NCBI GenBank assembly: GCA_943908365.1
Contig: CALTTH010000038.1
Coordinates: forward strand, 1 to 44,507
Direction of reading: 5' to 3'
Length of the DNA: 44,507 bases
From: an uncultured Hyphomicrobiales bacterium
GTDB taxonomy: Bacteria > Pseudomonadota > Alphaproteobacteria > Rhizobiales > Rhizobiaceae
The position numbers and the translations under genes were made by a program. Below are positions 15,053 through 23,461 of this stretch, piece after piece; position 1 is the stretch's first letter; each line of letters opens with the position of its first letter. The notes beneath the pieces were generated by a model that saw only the letters and a list, made by a program, of their open reading frames with translations, searched no databases and was not told the DNA's origin.

Positions 15053-16294
15053 GTGAAAATCTGCATCGTCTCGCAGACTTTTGCTCCCCAAGCAGAGGGA
15101 GGCGCTGAGATATCGGCACGCGCGGGAGCAATCGAGCTCGCCAAGACGCATGATGTGACCGTAGTGGCGCTCGGAAAAGTCGGCGATCCTCTGGTGCCGC
15201 CAGGGGAAACCAGACTTGCCAGCAATGTACGCGTGGTTCGACTGCCCTGGAAGAACAGCTACCTGCCCGGCCACCTCAAGCCCTCGGTCAACTTTGCCCG
15301 CCGTGCCGCATGGCATCTGCGCACGGCCTTAGGCGCGCTTTGCGTGGAGGGACTGACCGAATTTTTCAGGCGCGAGAATTTCAATCTCATCTATGCGCAA
15401 AACTCCTCCTACATGCAGCCTGCGATTTTTCAGGCAGCCGAGGACGCAGGGATCCCGATCTGTCTGCATCTTCGAGACTACGCGCTGCTCTGTCCCAAGA
15501 CCAGCATGTTCCGAAGAGAGGACAATTGCGTCACGCCTTGCTTCGACTGCAGCCTGATCAATCGTCGCTTGAGACTACGTGGAAACGGCATGACGGTGAT
15601 TGCCGTCAGTAACTTCGTGAAGCAGCGCTTCATTGAAAACAATGTTTTGGTCGAAGCTGACTGGTATGTCATGCACAACAAGAACACGCCGCTGAAATCC
15701 TTCGACACAAGCGCTATTGGACGTACAACGCCAGTGGAGCCCATATTTACCTTCGGTTACCTCGGTGCGCTGACAAAAGAAAAGGGCGTTCCCGACTTGA
15801 TCAAGGCCTTCAAGGCTTTGCCCGCGGGGAGCAATGCCCGTCTGGTCCTCGCGGGAGGCGGTCGCCCGGGTGAGGAAGACCGCATCAAACGTCTCGGCTC
15901 AGTGGCAAATGTCGAGTTTCGCGGCATCGTAACACCCCAGGAAATCTATCGCATCGCCGATGCTGTCGTCGTTCCCTCTCTCTGGCACGAGCCGCAAAGC
16001 CGTATCCTCGTTGAGGCTGGCGTCTATGGAGTTCCCGTCATCGGCAGCACGAGAGGCGGAACGCCGGAAATCATCGACGCAGAAAGAACCGGCTGGTGCT
16101 ACGATCCGGAGCAGCCGGGAGCGCTTGCCGGACTGCTGGCGAAAGCAGCCTCAATTGGCCCGGAGTGTTGGTGGCAGAGACGCGACGAGCTGTTTCCGGG
16201 GATCGCCTCATTTGATGGCACGTCGGAGCAATCCGGTTACTATGACCGACTGGAGAAGATCCTGACCAAAGCCGCTCTTGGCGAAACGGCGTAA
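15053..16294 (+). CDS. GT4 family glycosyltransferase (paralogue of the gene at 11267)
   Basis: 413-residue GT-B enzyme starting MKICIVSQTFAPQAEGGAE. The start is GTG 15053, with AGGGGA 7 bases upstream. It shares with the 11267 gene the same N-terminus, the NSYLPGH motif, the cysteine insert LLCPKTSMF...CVTPCFDC, FGYLGALTKEKGVPDLI, the E-x7-E motif EPQSRILVE, and the tail WWQRRDELFPGI. This is a clear duplication, now on opposite strands with two unrelated GT4 genes between them. Divergence in the acceptor half suggests that the two add sugars to different acceptors, which is inference. Followed 140 bases later by the polymerase on the same strand. Confidence 0.91.
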   Translation: MKICIVSQTFAPQAEGGAEISARAGAIELAKTHDVTVVALGKVGDPLVPPGETRLASNVRVVRLPWKNSYLPGHLKPSVNFARRAAWHLRTALGALCVEGLTEFFRRENFNLIYAQNSSYMQPAIFQAAEDAGIPICLHLRDYALLCPKTSMFRREDNCVTPCFDCSLINRRLRLRGNGMTVIAVSNFVKQRFIENNVLVEADWYVMHNKNTPLKSFDTSAIGRTTPVEPIFTFGYLGALTKEKGVPDLIKAFKALPAGSNARLVLAGGGRPGEEDRIKRLGSVANVEFRGIVTPQEIYRIADAVVVPSLWHEPQSRILVEAGVYGVPVIGSTRGGTPEIIDAERTGWCYDPEQPGALAGLLAKAASIGPECWWQRRDELFPGIASFDGTSEQSGYYDRLEKILTKAALGETA

Positions 16295-16434
16295 ACGTCC
16301 TTCCCCGATCGACAAACATGGTCAACAATATCTTAAGAGATTTTGGGCATGGTGACGGCAACGAAACGTAGCCTGAACCGAAGCGGGTTCAGCTGGCCGA
16401 TTTTTGCAGCCCGGCACGTGAACAAGGCTTGGAA

Positions 16435-17736
16435 ATGTCCAATCTCGCTTGGCTCATCCTCATCCTCGGCTGGTTGATGTTCGTCCTCTATTATATCAGC
16501 TCCTTCTTGCGATGGGGTGTGCTGACACTCTCCTCCTATTTCTGGCTTCGTTACACCGTCCTGCCAGTCCTCATCATGCCCATCTTCGCCGGCTCGGAGA
16601 AGAACATGGAGGCGGTTGGTGGCGCAATCTTTGCTATCCGGCAGCACCTCGACCAGGCCTTCTTTCTCTCGGTGCTTGGCGTCGTCTTTCTCATTGTCGG
16701 CATGGGCCTTGCGACATTCAGCTCGGGCCGTAGCTACCTCTTCGACTTCATTGAAAGCGGTTACTCTTTCTGGCAGACGCGTACCGGCGCTTGGCTGTCC
16801 TTCCTCATCATTCTTCTGGCAACGGTGGGGCTGTTCGCTCTCGGAGTAAGACCCTTCGAGGGTCGCGAATTCGCGTTCGAAAACCCCTCGATCCGCCCGG
16901 TTATCAACCTCTACGCCGTCATTCTTCCGACCACCGCGATCAGCCTGCTGGTCTATGGTTTTGCCGGGGGCCGGAAATTCATTGCCATGGGCCTTTTCTG
17001 CAGTGTCCTTGGCTTGATGATCGGTACACGCGGCGCCAGTATCGAAGCGCTCTTCGCCTTCGTCATTTTTCTCATCATCGCCTACCGATACCGCAACCTC
17101 CTCGTCTTCGGTCTTTCCGCCTTCGCGTTTATCCTTGTCGCCGTAGGCCTCGGCATATTGCGCTCGTCTGCTGACGGCCAAGCGGCACCCGACTTGATCG
17201 ACAGCCTGAGTGCCCAGATCTTCTACGGCAACAACTTCTCGGATTTTCGCGACTACGCATGGATCTTGAGCGGCTTCAAAGGCCAGTTCTACCACGGCAT
17301 GACCTATCTGGCGGGCTACACCGCACTGATCCCCGCCTTCATCAGCGAGTTTCGAAACGACTACCGCACCGGCGTCATCACCACGACGCTCGCGGGGCTC
17401 GATCCCGAATTCCATGCAGGCCTGCGCCCCACCCTCTTCGGCGAGGCCTACCTCAATTTCGGCATCCCAGGCATCATTTTTGCCGCGACGCTTTTCGGCT
17501 TCTACTTCGGCAAGCTGCATCTTTGGGTCCACACGGACCTGCCACGCAATGGCTTAGGGGTGAGGCGCGTGGCCTGCGGTTACATCGCGTTCCTGTTCCT
17601 GTTCAACGCGGTCTTCACCCCGAGCTTCTACTACGTCTATGTTGTGTCGGCGTGGCTCCTGGGCGGCATCATCCTGTCGTGGCTTCTCACCGTTCCAGAT
17701 CGCACGGACACCAAAGACCTCCCTTCGGCAGGCTGA
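16435..17736 (+). CDS. Wzy-like O-antigen/exopolysaccharide repeat-unit polymerase
   Basis: 433-residue integral membrane protein with about 10-11 predicted helices (for example SNLAWLILILGWLMFVLYYI, FIAMGLFCSVLGLMI, LFGLSAFAFILVAVGLGIL). A large loop of about 100 residues sits before the last helices, holding a conserved-looking LRPTLFGEAYLNFGIPGII, which matches the GE-x-Y-x-NFG-x-xG pattern of Wzy-type polymerases. It would join lipid-linked repeat units in the periplasm. I prefer ATG 16435 (AAGG 7 bases upstream) to TTG 16429. The gene ends flush against the convergent ATP-grasp gene. Wzy proteins are poorly conserved, so the call rests on topology, the GE-x-Y-x-NFG motif and neighbours. 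Confidence 0.82.
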   Translation: MSNLAWLILILGWLMFVLYYISSFLRWGVLTLSSYFWLRYTVLPVLIMPIFAGSEKNMEAVGGAIFAIRQHLDQAFFLSVLGVVFLIVGMGLATFSSGRSYLFDFIESGYSFWQTRTGAWLSFLIILLATVGLFALGVRPFEGREFAFENPSIRPVINLYAVILPTTAISLLVYGFAGGRKFIAMGLFCSVLGLMIGTRGASIEALFAFVIFLIIAYRYRNLLVFGLSAFAFILVAVGLGILRSSADGQAAPDLIDSLSAQIFYGNNFSDFRDYAWILSGFKGQFYHGMTYLAGYTALIPAFISEFRNDYRTGVITTTLAGLDPEFHAGLRPTLFGEAYLNFGIPGIIFAATLFGFYFGKLHLWVHTDLPRNGLGVRRVACGYIAFLFLFNAVFTPSFYYVYVVSAWLLGGIILSWLLTVPDRTDTKDLPSAG

Positions 17737-18654
17737 TCACCCCTCCGCCGATGTGCGAAACCGCCCTTTGGGATTATCGCGCCAAAAGGTGCCCAGCCAG
17801 GCATCCGCCGATGGTGGACGGAAGGCGCCAAATCCCGACGTCGGAGAGAAGGTCATTTCCCCGAAAACCGGTCCCGACGGCTTGTCGTAAAAGTCTATGC
17901 GGACGAATTCGAAGCCCTGCGCCAGGGTGCGGGCCGCGGCGAGAATGGCATCGAGGTGCGGAGGACGCGGCAATTCCTTGTCCTCCATCGGGTAGTAATG
18001 GCCGAAGGACAGCTTGTTCCAATGCTCATCGTAAAAGCAGCGGCGGTGATCGCTGAAACGGGCCGTATCGATCTGGATGCAGGGAATCTCGTCCTCGAAG
18101 CAGAACAGCTTGTAATCCACCGGCGCTTCGCCGTTTTCGCCGATAAAGGGCTCGATGAAGAGTTCCGGGTCGATATGGTTGTACCATTCTTCCGCAAGAC
18201 GCCAGGCGGTACGGCCCTGTAGCCAGAGGTCGCATTTCTCCTTGGCCCCGACGAGATCGTCAGGCCCATAGACGAAGATGTTGCGATCCGAACCGTGATT
18301 GACCTTGATGACGTAGGGAAACGGCAAGGGCGGGCAATCGTCGAGGTTCTTGCCCCGCCAAAGCGTCGGCGTCACCCACTCTTCACCGAGAACCTTCGCG
18401 ACATGCGCTTTGACAGCGATCTTGTCGCTCAGCATGATCAAGCGTGGATCGTCTGCAGGTTCACGCCACGCGATCTTGCGCGCAACCAGATGTTCGTTGA
18501 GCGTCTTGGGGTTATTGATGTTAGGCCAAAGCCGGTGATAGCGGAAATATTGAAGTTGGGTCGCCTGTTTGATCGGCAGGCTGTGTATGGTGGCGTGATA
18601 GAGCGCCTTTAGAAGCTTTCCCAACACGGTTTTTTGCGGTTGACCGACTGCCAT
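17737..18654 (-). CDS. TupA-like ATP-grasp protein
   Basis: 305 residues with the TupA-like ATP-grasp fold. The ATP-binding block is FPYVIKVNHGSDRNIFV, a variant of the usual K-x-NHGSG. The metal-binding end is FVRIDFYDK...VFGEMTFSPTSGFG, with the conserved Arg, Asp and Glu. The N-terminus has the family's LPIKQATQLQYFRYHRLWPNINN-type segment before DK-x-AVKAHVAKVLGEEWVTP. Bacillus TupA is tied to teichuronopeptide synthesis. Many relatives in capsule loci are thought to ligate an amino acid or similar group to a glycan, but this is rarely tested. The start is set at ATG 18654 (AGGGG 6 bases before); ATG 18660 is possible. Third gene of the co-polymerase/flippase/ATP-grasp unit. Confidence 0.84.
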   Translation of the reverse strand: MAVGQPQKTVLGKLLKALYHATIHSLPIKQATQLQYFRYHRLWPNINNPKTLNEHLVARKIAWREPADDPRLIMLSDKIAVKAHVAKVLGEEWVTPTLWRGKNLDDCPPLPFPYVIKVNHGSDRNIFVYGPDDLVGAKEKCDLWLQGRTAWRLAEEWYNHIDPELFIEPFIGENGEAPVDYKLFCFEDEIPCIQIDTARFSDHRRCFYDEHWNKLSFGHYYPMEDKELPRPPHLDAILAAARTLAQGFEFVRIDFYDKPSGPVFGEMTFSPTSGFGAFRPPSADAWLGTFWRDNPKGRFRTSAEG

Positions 18655-18694
18655 GCCCATCCCCTTTGCCTGACCCCAGCAGGCATCAATTGCT

Positions 18695-19969
18695 TTAGAT
18701 ATGCCTTGAAGCTCGCCATAGCATGAGCGCCGAAACACTCGCTGTGATCAGAGCCGTCACAAGCGCTGCGAGCCCCGCTCCCATGAAACCGAGCGTGCTG
18801 ATGAGAAGAAAACTCATGCCGATCGAGATAATAACGCTGGAGAGATTGACGACGGCGTAATGGCCGTCCTTTCTAAGGCTGCTCATGCCAAAACCCATGA
18901 GATCGGTGCAGGCGCGGACCGCAGCCGTGACCAGCAGCAGGGCAAAAACGCCCTCGTGCTCAATAAGCGCAGGCATGTTCATGACCTCCACCACCACACT
19001 TCCCGCAACGAAAATTGCCACGCCGAGAATGAGGCCAGCCACGGCCGTCTTGGTAAATTGCCGGACCATCATCCGCCGCCATTCCGCAGCCGAGCCGTCG
19101 TTGTAAGCCTTGAATAATTTTGGGATGGCGATTTGTAGAACGGCCGTGGAGATCAGCGTCTGCAACGCATTCGCCAGCGACCAGTAGAAGGTGTAGACCC
19201 CCGTCAGTGACAAGGTCAGCAACAGCGAAATGATATAGCGGTCGGCATAGACAAGCCCGACATTGCAAATCTCGCTGATATGGATCATCCAGGAGCGGCG
19301 CATGCGGCTCTTGATCCAGTCATAGCGCACCGGCGCTTTGGCGATGCGCGCAAGCGGCCAGTGTCGCAGGGCGTAGAACAGGCCGACAAACATGCCGATA
19401 TAACCAAGCGACCAGCCAACGAAAACTGTTTCAACATTGCGGAACGTTGGGAAGGCGAGGCCCAGAGCAATCACGGGCAAGACCCAGGACGTCGTTCGCA
19501 GGAAGAAAAGGATATTGGCGGCGCTTGCCATTTCCTTTGAGATCAAGGGCATGTGGATGTCACAGGAGATCGTCTCGAGCCAGACGATAATCAGGATGAC
19601 GATATAAAGAGGTTTGATCGGATAATGGAAGATGAACGCCCCGGCGATAGCCAGTAGCGTCATCAGGGACAGGGACGCAATCGTCACAGCAAGCCGCGTC
19701 TTCATATAGGCGCCGGTCACGCCGTTCGATTTACCGCTGACATCGCGGGCAATGAAGTAATTGAGACCCCATCCAAGGATCGCCGGCGCGGTGGTGACGA
19801 CGCCGAGCGCCAGGCCATAGATACCCGCCGCCTCCAGCCCCATGAACTTAACGATATAGAAGGAAAGTGCGAAGCGCAGAACGAGCGTCGATCCGCGAAG
19901 TCCGGTATTGAAGAGAATGCTGAGGCCTGTGGCTCCAATGCCCTTGTGCCAGAATGGGATGCGCTTCAT
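18695..19969 (-). CDS. Wzx-like polysaccharide flippase
   Basis: 424-residue membrane protein of the MATE/MVF polysaccharide transporter superfamily with about 12 predicted helices. It begins GLSILFNTGLRGSTLVLRFALSF and keeps the family-style glycine-rich IYGLALGVVTTAPAILGWGL segment and charged RRSWMIHISEI loop. It would move the undecaprenyl-linked repeat unit from the cytoplasmic to the periplasmic face. The ATG at 19969 is chosen over TTG 19993. It sits 33 bases after the co-polymerase and 40 bases before the ATP-grasp gene, all minus strand, so it is the middle gene of unit C. Confidence 0.87.
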   Translation of the reverse strand: MKRIPFWHKGIGATGLSILFNTGLRGSTLVLRFALSFYIVKFMGLEAAGIYGLALGVVTTAPAILGWGLNYFIARDVSGKSNGVTGAYMKTRLAVTIASLSLMTLLAIAGAFIFHYPIKPLYIVILIIVWLETISCDIHMPLISKEMASAANILFFLRTTSWVLPVIALGLAFPTFRNVETVFVGWSLGYIGMFVGLFYALRHWPLARIAKAPVRYDWIKSRMRRSWMIHISEICNVGLVYADRYIISLLLTLSLTGVYTFYWSLANALQTLISTAVLQIAIPKLFKAYNDGSAAEWRRMMVRQFTKTAVAGLILGVAIFVAGSVVVEVMNMPALIEHEGVFALLLVTAAVRACTDLMGFGMSSLRKDGHYAVVNLSSVIISIGMSFLLISTLGFMGAGLAALVTALITASVSALMLWRASRHI

Positions 19970-20002
19970 GGCGAGATGCCTACTGTCTGCCAAGATCGGG
20001 CC

Positions 20003-22144
20003 TCAATAATGCAGGCCGGTACGGTCTTGGCGAACCACCCGTGCCTGCTTGAGCCCACTTTCTTCGAGAGCCACGAGCGATAGAACAGTACTTCCGGCAT
20101 CGTCCTCATTTTGCATAAGAACGACCTCGTCGACCATCTTGGCAATCGGTGCGGAGATGGGATGCGCACTGGCAATCCCGCCATCGACAACGATAAGATC
20201 GAAAGCCTCGTTTTCCTCGCTTACCATTTTACCTGACAGATGAGGCTGAAGATCGGCACCGGCGGGCAGGAACTTCATCAGCGCCGTGTCTTCGAAATCG
20301 ACAATTCCCCCACGCTCATCACTATCTGTGACAGCGTTGTCTGCGGCGGCGGAGGAGGCGTCCAGCAACATGCGCGTCAATGCCGGATCACGGCTTGCGC
20401 CGTCCGCCAACAGCACGCGCCGTCCCAGGCGCGCGGCAGCGTGGGCCAGATTGAATGCCGTATGAGAGGCGCGATTTTGCGGGCCGACGGCAGCCACCAG
20501 CACCGCATATCCCTGTGCCAAAGGAACCGAAGAGCACAGTTCCTTCACAAGCCCTGCATAGTCATCCTTCTCACTGGCCAGAAGCGCGCGGCTTCGCTTG
20601 GCCGGTATGATGCCTGACGCGAGAGTCACGAGTTCTCGAACAGGCTCTGGCAAAGCAACAGGCGCAACCGTCGAAACCGGTGTTGGTGGAACAGTCTGAA
20701 GCTTTTCTTCAGGCGGCGTGACTGCAGTCTTTTCCGGCTTCGCCCTTTTGAAACGGTCGAGAACGGAAGGGGTAGCAGCGGCGATCGCCGGGCTTCGTCC
20801 ACCGAACTGGTCGCGCAGCACCAGAATACCGGCTGCCAGGATCATCCCGAAGAGTCCAGCACCTGTGGCGAGCAAGGTTCTCGGCGGTCCAGCCTTCTTC
20901 AACGGCGCCTCGGCAACGGAAATGATCCGCGAATTTTCCGTCGGCGTTCCCTGCTGCTCGGAAAGCTGGCGCGTCCGCAGCAGGAAGGATTCGTAGACCG
21001 CACGATCGCTGTCGAGCTTGCGCTGAAGCTCGCGCAGTTGCACCATCGTGCTTTCTTCGCCGTTTTGATTGCGCGTCAGCCGGTCAAGATTAGCCTGAAG
21101 AAGCGCCAACTGGTTTTTCAACCGATCGAGATTGCGCGATGTCGTGGTGGAGAAATTGCGAAGCTGGTCGTCGAGGATGGTGGCAAGCGACTGCGTTCTC
21201 GCTCTTGCGGCCTGAAGCGCTGGATGCTGCGCGCCGAGCGAGGTTGCGAGAACGGCCTGTTCCTCCTGGCTTTGCTGGTACCGGGCCCTGAGCGAAATGA
21301 TCGACGCGGTCAGCGAAGAATCGGGGATCGATCGCAGATATTGCCGGTCGTTACGCGCCTGCCTCAGTTCGGAAACCAGTGCCTCGTTCTCCGCAATCGT
21401 GCCGGATAGGCGCGCAATCTCCGCATTGGTGTCGGAAATCTGCTGCTCGATATCGGGACGTCCGGCGACATTGGCGAGGTTGTGGGTTGTCCTGTAGGCC
21501 TGAACGGCACGGTCGCCATCTTCCACGGCCTTGCGCAGTTGCTCCAACTGTGCGGAGAGGCCACCGCCCGTGCGCTTCAGCGTGTCGGCGTTCATCTCAG
21601 AACGGAGTTCCAGATAGGTATCGGCAATCGTATTGGCGAGCTTTGCCGCCTGCTCCGGGCTGCTGGATCTTACAGTGACATTGACGATAAAGCTCTTGCC
21701 GACGATCGCAACAGACTCGGCCCTGCGTAGTCTATCGACCGCAAGCTGCGTGCGGCTTTTGCTGTCGGTATATTCGGAATTGTAGGCGCCGAAGTCTGGA
21801 TCGTTCTGCAGATTTTCCTTTTCGACGACGCGGGTCAGAAGCTCATTCGACGTCAGCAGATATTGCTGGTTCAGCACGTGAGAATCGACCGCGCGCGGCT
21901 GGGCGGTCAGATCGCTATCCAAAATCCTGGAGCCTTCCGGATCAAGCAGGATTTGGGTTGTGGCAGAATAGTAATTGGGGATGAGCAGCGACACGCCGAA
22001 GGCGGCAGCTGCCAGAAGCAGTCCGCTCAAAAGGATGATGAGGATATTACGCCATAGAAGAGCGAAAAGCCGCAGCAGGTTTTCCGGTCCATGCGTGGGT
22101 TCGCGATAGTTCGCCCCGTCCATCACGCCCTGATTCATCGCCAT
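20003..22144 (-). CDS. Wzz/ExoP-like polysaccharide co-polymerase with degenerate tyrosine-kinase domain
   Basis: 713-residue inner-membrane chain-length regulator. TM1 (about 32-54, ILIILLSGLLLAAAAFGVS) is followed by a long periplasmic coiled-coil region with Wzz features (NYYSATTQILLDPEGSRIL; SSSPEQAAKLANTIADTYLELR) and a proline-containing TM2 (about 424-444, PPRTLLATGAGLFGMIL). The C-terminal 200 residues have the BY-kinase fold (FNLAHAAARLGRRVLLADGASRDP; DLIVVDGG). The P-loop, however, reads VGPQNRASHT, with Ala559 at the catalytic Lys position, and no Tyr-rich tail is present. It therefore probably cannot phosphorylate itself or others, unlike ExoP. First gene of unit C, followed by Wzx and ATP-grasp genes. 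Confidence 0.9.
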   Translation of the reverse strand: MAMNQGVMDGANYREPTHGPENLLRLFALLWRNILIILLSGLLLAAAAFGVSLLIPNYYSATTQILLDPEGSRILDSDLTAQPRAVDSHVLNQQYLLTSNELLTRVVEKENLQNDPDFGAYNSEYTDSKSRTQLAVDRLRRAESVAIVGKSFIVNVTVRSSSPEQAAKLANTIADTYLELRSEMNADTLKRTGGGLSAQLEQLRKAVEDGDRAVQAYRTTHNLANVAGRPDIEQQISDTNAEIARLSGTIAENEALVSELRQARNDRQYLRSIPDSSLTASIISLRARYQQSQEEQAVLATSLGAQHPALQAARARTQSLATILDDQLRNFSTTTSRNLDRLKNQLALLQANLDRLTRNQNGEESTMVQLRELQRKLDSDRAVYESFLLRTRQLSEQQGTPTENSRIISVAEAPLKKAGPPRTLLATGAGLFGMILAAGILVLRDQFGGRSPAIAAATPSVLDRFKRAKPEKTAVTPPEEKLQTVPPTPVSTVAPVALPEPVRELVTLASGIIPAKRSRALLASEKDDYAGLVKELCSSVPLAQGYAVLVAAVGPQNRASHTAFNLAHAAARLGRRVLLADGASRDPALTRMLLDASSAAADNAVTDSDERGGIVDFEDTALMKFLPAGADLQPHLSGKMVSEENEAFDLIVVDGGIASAHPISAPIAKMVDEVVLMQNEDDAGSTVLSLVALEESGLKQARVVRQDRTGLHY

Positions 22145-22353
22145 CTCAGTTCACCGGCCCATAACGCAAACACATAAAAGCAGACGAGGAACTGGTGAGG
22201 ACAACATCACCATGACCCGCGCGACAGAGATGTCGAAGCTTCAAAGCTGACCGCTTCAGTATATCGGCGCTCCAGCACAGACACTCTCTGGATCACCCTA
22301 GAACAGCACCTGTTAACATACCGTTTGTCGCGTATTGGCGAGCCGTAATGCAA

Positions 22354-22386
22354 GAAGGCCGCGGAGCAGGCGGCTCCCCGGCCTTC
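22354..22386 (-). terminator. Hairpin after thuB, possible terminator
   Basis: GAAGGCCG (22354-22361) pairs with CGGCCTTC (22379-22386), with a further GGAG/CTCC stem inside. It lies 26 bases past the thuB stop. Read on the minus strand the hairpin is followed by only TTGCATT, so it is a poor U-tract: a weak or Rho-assisted terminator, or a 3' stabiliser. Confidence 0.5.
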
Positions 22387-22411
22387 AATGTCTGTGCTGA
22401 CTGTCGAAACC

Positions 22412-23455
22412 TCAAACGGCGATTTCGCGTCGCTCGCGATCGGTGATGATCGAGAGGTCAAGGATCTTCTGCAGGTTGGCCGCGTGGCGGAAATCAGGAT
22501 CGGCGACCCCACCCTCCATCACCGCCTTGGCGAATTTTTCGTAATTGGTCGGCACGGGTTCCGGCTCGATATCCCGCCAGACCGCCTTTTCGATATCCTC
22601 GCCAAGGCAACCGCGCAGCGTCGAATATTCCGGCGTATGGACGACCTCAAGCGCGCCCTTGTCGCCATGCAGGCGCAGGCGAAGCTCGTTGAGGTGGCCG
22701 GTCGCCCAACGGGTGGCGTGAATGACGCCCATCGCCCCGTTCTGCAATTCCGCAGTCATGGTGAAGCTGTCATTGGCATCGAGATCATAGACGTCGATCC
22801 GGTTGCCCTCATATTTGTCGAAGGTCTTCAGACGCGTGAAGATGCGCTCCACATCGCTTCCCGCACCATAGGAGGCAAAGTCGAGAATGTGGATGCCGAC
22901 ATCGCCCAGCACGCCGTTCGAGCCGTGCTTGGTCGACAGGCGCCAGAGCCACTTGCTTTCCGTCATCCAGTCGCCCCAGGCTTTCGACACCAGCCAGCTC
23001 TGGAGATAGGATGCCTCCAGGTGACGAAGCTTGCCGATGCGTCCGTCAAGCACCATCTTGCGCGCTTCCTGTAGCGGCGCAACATTTCGATAGGTGAGGT
23101 TGACCATGGCAACGAGACCGGCCTGTTCGGCGGCATCCGCCATTTCTGCAGCCTTGCCATAGGTTTCCGCCAGTGGCTTTTCGCAAAAGACGTGCTTACC
23201 GGCAGCCAGAAGCTTGAGGCTGGTTGGGTGGTGGATTGCGTCGGGCGTGACGTTCGCCACCGCATCGAACTCGCCCCAGGCAAGGGCATCGTCCAGCGAG
23301 GTGAAGGTCAGCGGAATATTGTGGCGTGCGGCGAAGGCGCGGACGATCACCTCGTCCACGTCTACCGCTGCAACGGTCTCCACGCCGGAAATCTGAGAGA
23401 AATGGGTGGCGTGCGTGTTCGCCATGCCACCGGTACCGAGAATAAGAAGCTTCAT
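22412..23455 (-). CDS. thuB: ThuB, Gfo/Idh/MocA family disaccharide oxidoreductase
   Basis: 347-residue NAD-dependent oxidoreductase of the Gfo/Idh/MocA family. The Rossmann start is MKLLILGTGGMANTHATHF. The conserved catalytic-lysine motif appears as FCEKPLAE, and GVLGDVGIHILDFASYG is the C-domain D-x-G-x-H motif. In Sinorhizobium meliloti ThuA and ThuB are required to use trehalose and related disaccharides and act through the 3-keto sugar. The start at ATG 23455 is 6 bases after the thuA stop. Last gene of thuEFGKAB. Assignment rests on family plus the complete operon context. Confidence 0.93.
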   Translation of the reverse strand: MKLLILGTGGMANTHATHFSQISGVETVAAVDVDEVIVRAFAARHNIPLTFTSLDDALAWGEFDAVANVTPDAIHHPTSLKLLAAGKHVFCEKPLAETYGKAAEMADAAEQAGLVAMVNLTYRNVAPLQEARKMVLDGRIGKLRHLEASYLQSWLVSKAWGDWMTESKWLWRLSTKHGSNGVLGDVGIHILDFASYGAGSDVERIFTRLKTFDKYEGNRIDVYDLDANDSFTMTAELQNGAMGVIHATRWATGHLNELRLRLHGDKGALEVVHTPEYSTLRGCLGEDIEKAVWRDIEPEPVPTNYEKFAKAVMEGGVADPDFRHAANLQKILDLSIITDRERREIAV

Positions 23456-23461
23456 GATGGA

